DNA from: Cellulophaga sp. HaHaR_3_176
GTDB lineage: Bacteria > Bacteroidota > Bacteroidia > Flavobacteriales > Flavobacteriaceae
Assembly (NCBI RefSeq): GCF_019021925.1
Contig: NZ_CP058990.1
Coordinates: 922,001 to 986,000 of the forward strand
DNA length: 64,000 nt
Direction: 5' to 3'
Shown: positions 60,792-64,000 of the stretch, piece after piece
Layout: each line of letters begins with the position of its first letter
How positions within the stretch are numbered: the first letter of the stretch is position 1
The notes under the pieces: generated by a model
What the model was told of the DNA's origin: nothing
The model's database searches: none
What the model saw: the letters and a program-made list of their open reading frames with translations, nothing else
Program-made: the position numbers and the translations under genes

Positions 60792-62888
60792 GTTCGTTAT
60801 TTTTATTCCGTCAAAGAAATAGTTCAATATATATTTATCAAATTCATCTAAATTATTCGTTTTTTCAAAAGTCATTTCTTTTCCAATTTCATTAAGGCTT
60901 TCAACTACGCTATGAATTGTCAATTCGTCATCATAGAAATTAATAATTTCCGATTCGTGTAGTTTTTTTGAAATCATTCGAGGTAAACCATATTCCTCTA
61001 ATTGAAATACCACTTTTGGAAGAAATGCGTGAGAACACCACTTTATAAATTTAGAAATATCATATTGTTTATCCTTTAAAATTCTTTTTTGCAAAGTGTT
61101 TAAATCATTTAATAGAGCAGAAAACTTATATGTTACGTTTCTTTCTAAAAGGAAGAATTTATCGATGCCAACGTCATAATCTTCAAGTTCTTTTAGTAAT
61201 TCGGGAATGGATTTACTCCAATTATATGCCATAATCTTAATAAACTCGACAAAAGTTTTATAAGCCGTATCCCAATTCCCTGGTTGTAATTTTATAACCT
61301 TGTATAATAATCTATCCCAATTTTCAGGTTTGAACTCATTCAAATAATATAAACCATTCCACTCTTCTGGATTTGTAGATAGGTCAATAGCGATTGTTTT
61401 AATTAATTCGGAATTACTTGATTGAAATGCAGATTCTGCTTTAAGCTCGTCATATGCTTGGACGCCTATAAGTTCGCCCATTTCATCATTATAGATTTTT
61501 AATTTTGCAACTTGTTCTTTAGTTAGTAATCCTTCATATTTCGTATCGTTTAAATCTCCCAATATTTCATCTGGGAATGGAATATCTAATTGAGTTTGAC
61601 CTTCAATTGGTGGTTCTTCCAAAATGTATATTTTACCAATAAAGTGTTTAAACATTCTACCGCCTCTTCCAATAATATTTTTGTAAGTGAAGTCATCTAG
61701 TTTTGCACTTCCTTTTCTATTTCGCCATATTATTACATTTTCTGCTGACGTATTCACTCCTTCTATAATTGAAGAAGTTGAAATCAAATTACGAATACCT
61801 GTTTCTTCTTCAAATAATTTTACTTGAATTTGACTTAACGAACGGTGTAATCTACCATTATGGACACCAATTTCACGACTAATTAACTTTGTTAAACTCC
61901 AATTGACATCATAGTTTTTAGAAAGCCAATCTGCAAACATATCAAGCAGTTCATTTTTTACAGGTTCGTATGTGTCAAGAAAAAGATAAGTTAAGCTATC
62001 TATGTTTGAATATGTACCTGCATAAATCAAAGATTTCCCTCTATTTTTAGATAATATTTCTAATAGTTTTTCGCTCTTTTCTTCGTTGTTTTTTATTTGA
62101 TTATATAATTTGTGTTTTTCTAAAAAAACTGTATTAAAATCAAGCCTGATAAATTCCATATCTTCTGTAAATGGATTGCTATCTATAGACGTGATATTTG
62201 GTGCGAGATAATATTTTTGATTAGATTTAGAACCAAGTTTTATCATTGCTCTAATTAAGCTAGGCGACCTTTCTTTATCAAACTTACTACTAGCTTTATA
62301 GAATTCATCAACAATCATTATATCAAATGATTCTACAATATTGATGTAATTCATTGCTCTTTCTTGCGGAAATATAAAAATATTTTTATCTGATAATTTA
62401 ACATCAGAGGTAGTTATGATTTTATATTCGTGTGCAAATTTTTTATATAGTCTTCTTCTAGTTTCATCTGTTAGGGCTAATGTTGGTACAATAATTAATA
62501 CGTTGTTCGGTTTTTTGATTTTGATGTAAGCGTCAATTACAAAACTCTTCCCAAAACTTGTAGGTGCACTTACAGCAATATTTCTACCCTCTAAAAGACT
62601 TTTAAGCAATAATGATTGTTCTCTATGAAGCGTTAGTGGTTTTTCCTCTCCAACGTCCACTTTAAAAGCATTGTAGATAAATCGTTCTTCCCAATTGGAG
62701 GTTTCGGGTTCTAAATAGGGGAAAAGTCCTGTTTCTCTTATTAAATGGTTAACCAATGGATTATAGGCTAATTCATTAGTGTTATGGTAGTCTAATAACT
62801 TAATGAGTTCTTGTCGAGCTTCATTTTCTTGTTTACCAACTAGAAGTTCATTAATTATATGGCATTTATCAAAAACTTGTTCTTGCAT
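60774..62888 (-). CDS. hamB: HamB, superfamily 2 helicase of the Hachiman anti-phage system
   Basis: 704 residues. Motif I APTSFGKS (108-115), motif Ia IVPTLALTDETRRRLY, motif II DEFY (194-197), a motif IV-V region LISTSSIIEGVN and motif VI IGRGGR make a Ski2-like DEAD helicase. Its partner is the DUF1837 nuclease encoded 2 nt upstream. In Hachiman, HamB forms a complex with HamA and releases its nuclease activity on sensing DNA ends or ssDNA. That mechanism is known for homologues and assumed here. The C-terminal part is all-helical and less conserved. Confidence 0.88.
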   Translation of the reverse strand: MQEQVFDKCHIINELLVGKQENEARQELIKLLDYHNTNELAYNPLVNHLIRETGLFPYLEPETSNWEERFIYNAFKVDVGEEKPLTLHREQSLLLKSLLEGRNIAVSAPTSFGKSFVIDAYIKIKKPNNVLIIVPTLALTDETRRRLYKKFAHEYKIITTSDVKLSDKNIFIFPQERAMNYINIVESFDIMIVDEFYKASSKFDKERSPSLIRAMIKLGSKSNQKYYLAPNITSIDSNPFTEDMEFIRLDFNTVFLEKHKLYNQIKNNEEKSEKLLEILSKNRGKSLIYAGTYSNIDSLTYLFLDTYEPVKNELLDMFADWLSKNYDVNWSLTKLISREIGVHNGRLHRSLSQIQVKLFEEETGIRNLISTSSIIEGVNTSAENVIIWRNRKGSAKLDDFTYKNIIGRGGRMFKHFIGKIYILEEPPIEGQTQLDIPFPDEILGDLNDTKYEGLLTKEQVAKLKIYNDEMGELIGVQAYDELKAESAFQSSNSELIKTIAIDLSTNPEEWNGLYYLNEFKPENWDRLLYKVIKLQPGNWDTAYKTFVEFIKIMAYNWSKSIPELLKELEDYDVGIDKFFLLERNVTYKFSALLNDLNTLQKRILKDKQYDISKFIKWCSHAFLPKVVFQLEEYGLPRMISKKLHESEIINFYDDELTIHSVVESLNEIGKEMTFEKTNNLDEFDKYILNYFFDGIKITNAQQRI

Positions 62889-62890
62889 AT

Positions 62891-63811
62891 CTAATCTCTA
62901 TAAACTTTTGCTATTTGAATAAATTTATCTACGATTTTATCTTTGTCAGCAATAGGAAACAGGATAATATGAAAATTAATTTTCTCGTATAAATGTACAT
63001 CTGTACATTTTTGAATTTGCTTTTTAAAATATTGTGTCGCTCTGTCTTTGTGATAATCTACAATCCCTTGTTTATATTCTACTGTTAAAGCTGTTCCTGT
63101 TTTTGTTTGTTCGCATTCATATAAAAGTAAAATAGGAATATTTAAAATTGGCTTTATTTTATCAATTGATACACCTTGAGAAAGACTTGCTTTTATTTTG
63201 GTTTTTAATTCATCTGAAATTTCGTCAAAATCGTTGATGTCACTTAAATTGGTAATAATGCTATTCTCTTTTTTGATTTTTTCTAAACTAATAGAATCTT
63301 TCACAGAAGTGATAATTGTGTCTAAACGGGCATTTTCGATACTGTTGTAAAATTTAGATTCTCCAAACCATAGTGAAAAAGAGTCTTCTGATTCTATAAC
63401 AATGTGGACACTGTCAGAACCTTTGGCTTCATCTTTTGTGTTTTGTTTGTAAAATATTTTAGGTACAATTGGAAGAGCAGAATAGTGGTCTTTCATTATT
63501 CCATAAAGAACAATTTCTGCAATTTCACTACCTCTACCAATTGCATCTACAGATTCAATTAATCGTAATTTCTTTGCTGATTCAGAAAGAATTGTACCTG
63601 CACCATCATTCAACAAAGCTTGTCTTTCGCTATGACTCAAAGCAGTTTCTTTAATGTTATCCCAAACATAGTTTTGAAACTTTTCATATCTCCATTCTCC
63701 ATTCTCAAAATCATTGATTATTCCAAGAACTGATTTGTTGTCAGTCGGACTTAAAGAGTTGTCTAATTTAACGTCATCAAATATGTTATTTACGATAATT
63801 TCAAATTTCAT
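62891..63811 (-). CDS. hamA: HamA, DUF1837 nuclease of the Hachiman anti-phage system
   Basis: 306 residues. The DUF1837 PD-(D/E)xK core is visible: Glu97 in GSEIAEIVLYG, Asp133 in KGSDSVHIVIE, and Glu151/Lys153 in LWFGESKFYNS. A following ENARLDTIITSVKDSISLEK helix and a late basic segment belong to the domain. HamA degrades DNA after activation in studied systems. The stop is 2 nt before the hamB ATG, the normal Hachiman order. No attC-like site lies between them, so both genes travel as one cassette. Confidence 0.87.
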   Translation of the reverse strand: MKFEIIVNNIFDDVKLDNSLSPTDNKSVLGIINDFENGEWRYEKFQNYVWDNIKETALSHSERQALLNDGAGTILSESAKKLRLIESVDAIGRGSEIAEIVLYGIMKDHYSALPIVPKIFYKQNTKDEAKGSDSVHIVIESEDSFSLWFGESKFYNSIENARLDTIITSVKDSISLEKIKKENSIITNLSDINDFDEISDELKTKIKASLSQGVSIDKIKPILNIPILLLYECEQTKTGTALTVEYKQGIVDYHKDRATQYFKKQIQKCTDVHLYEKINFHIILFPIADKDKIVDKFIQIAKVYRD

Positions 63812-63828
63812 TCTCGGTTTTTTTTTAA

Positions 63829-64000
63829 TGACGCCTAACGGTTTAGCTAAGCGTAGTGCGGAGGCAAGGAAACTTTTCGTTTCCGTCTGAGCACGAAGCT
63901 AAAGCTTATTGTTTAGTTTTGTTTTTTCTTGTCCAAAGCTAAATCCATAAGATTTAGCGACTTAGTAAATATACACAGACCTTTCGATTTAGTCCAAAAC
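63829..64000 (-). repeat. attC-like palindrome 4, cut by the window end
   Basis: Starts with ACGCCTAACGGTTTAGC; GCCTAAC (63833-63839) fits the attC core RYYYAAC exactly. The inside shares about 48 bases with site 2 (63942-63989). The other arm is beyond the window. An upstream gene of the array probably lies there. Confidence 0.6.

Noticed and set aside
60606..60851. 81-codon plus-strand open frame
   Set aside because: It spans attC-like palindrome 3 and the ends of two real minus-strand genes, and is rich in residues expected from AT-rich antisense sequence.
1..64000. Prophage, IS element, tRNA or rRNA genes
   Set aside because: Nothing resembling phage structural genes, transposases, cloverleaf tRNA sequences or rRNA was recognised on either strand by eye. 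A dedicated tRNA scan could still find one.

Overview
The window looks like a piece of a marine Flavobacteriaceae (Bacteroidota) chromosome. The evidence is a very AT-rich composition, promoters of the Bacteroidota type (TTG, then TAnnTTTG), almost no Shine-Dalgarno sequences, many lipoproteins with an S-C lipobox, and three products typical of type IX secretion (CHU_C-type C-termini and a PorP/SprF protein). No tRNA, rRNA, CRISPR array, IS element or prophage was recognised.

Region by region. 1-16038 is a capsule/exopolysaccharide locus. On the minus strand it has a truncated Wzx-type flippase, GDP-fucose synthesis (fcl, gmd), a putative alpha/alpha-toroid lipoprotein and two nucleotide-sugar dehydrogenases. 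On the plus strand it has an operon of DegT aminotransferase, WbpM/CapD-like dehydratase, Wza-like export lipoprotein and Wzc-like tyrosine autokinase, facing a CpsB/YwqE-type phosphatase. 16173-20109 holds a small membrane protein and an MbnP/MbnH copper-protein module with its own outer-membrane barrel. 20449-27557 holds a CAP-domain lipoprotein, a 37-copy heptamer array and a type IX triad (CHU_C adhesin, PorP/SprF, OmpA/PD40 protein). 27648-34308 holds small cytoplasmic proteins (DUF6882-like, DUF2314-ankyrin, DUF3806-like, unknown), a LytS/LytTR two-component pair and two unknown genes. 34385-38731 is a 1448-residue LRR/Ig adhesin.

38.9-54.8 kb is the most unusual region. It has three intact DUF1444/YtpQ-like paralogues, a chimeric decayed relic of two local gene families, a five-gene operon around a 1663-residue DUF5724/DUF4132-like protein, and two large paralogous LRR proteins on the other strand. 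All three DUF1444-like genes, the relic and the first LRR gene share one promoter architecture: a CTGAATACCGTGATAAA-like box, 17-18 nt, then TAnnTTTG. This suggests one regulon.

55105-57697 holds a CstA-family transporter and a membrane-anchored unknown. From 57.7 kb to the window end, same-strand genes are separated by 130-200 bp imperfect palindromes that resemble integron attC sites. The cargo is an unknown exported protein, a serine beta-lactamase-family protein, a YcxB-like protein and a two-gene Hachiman anti-phage system (hamA, hamB). I read this as an integrase-less cassette array, with the integrase, if any, outside the window.
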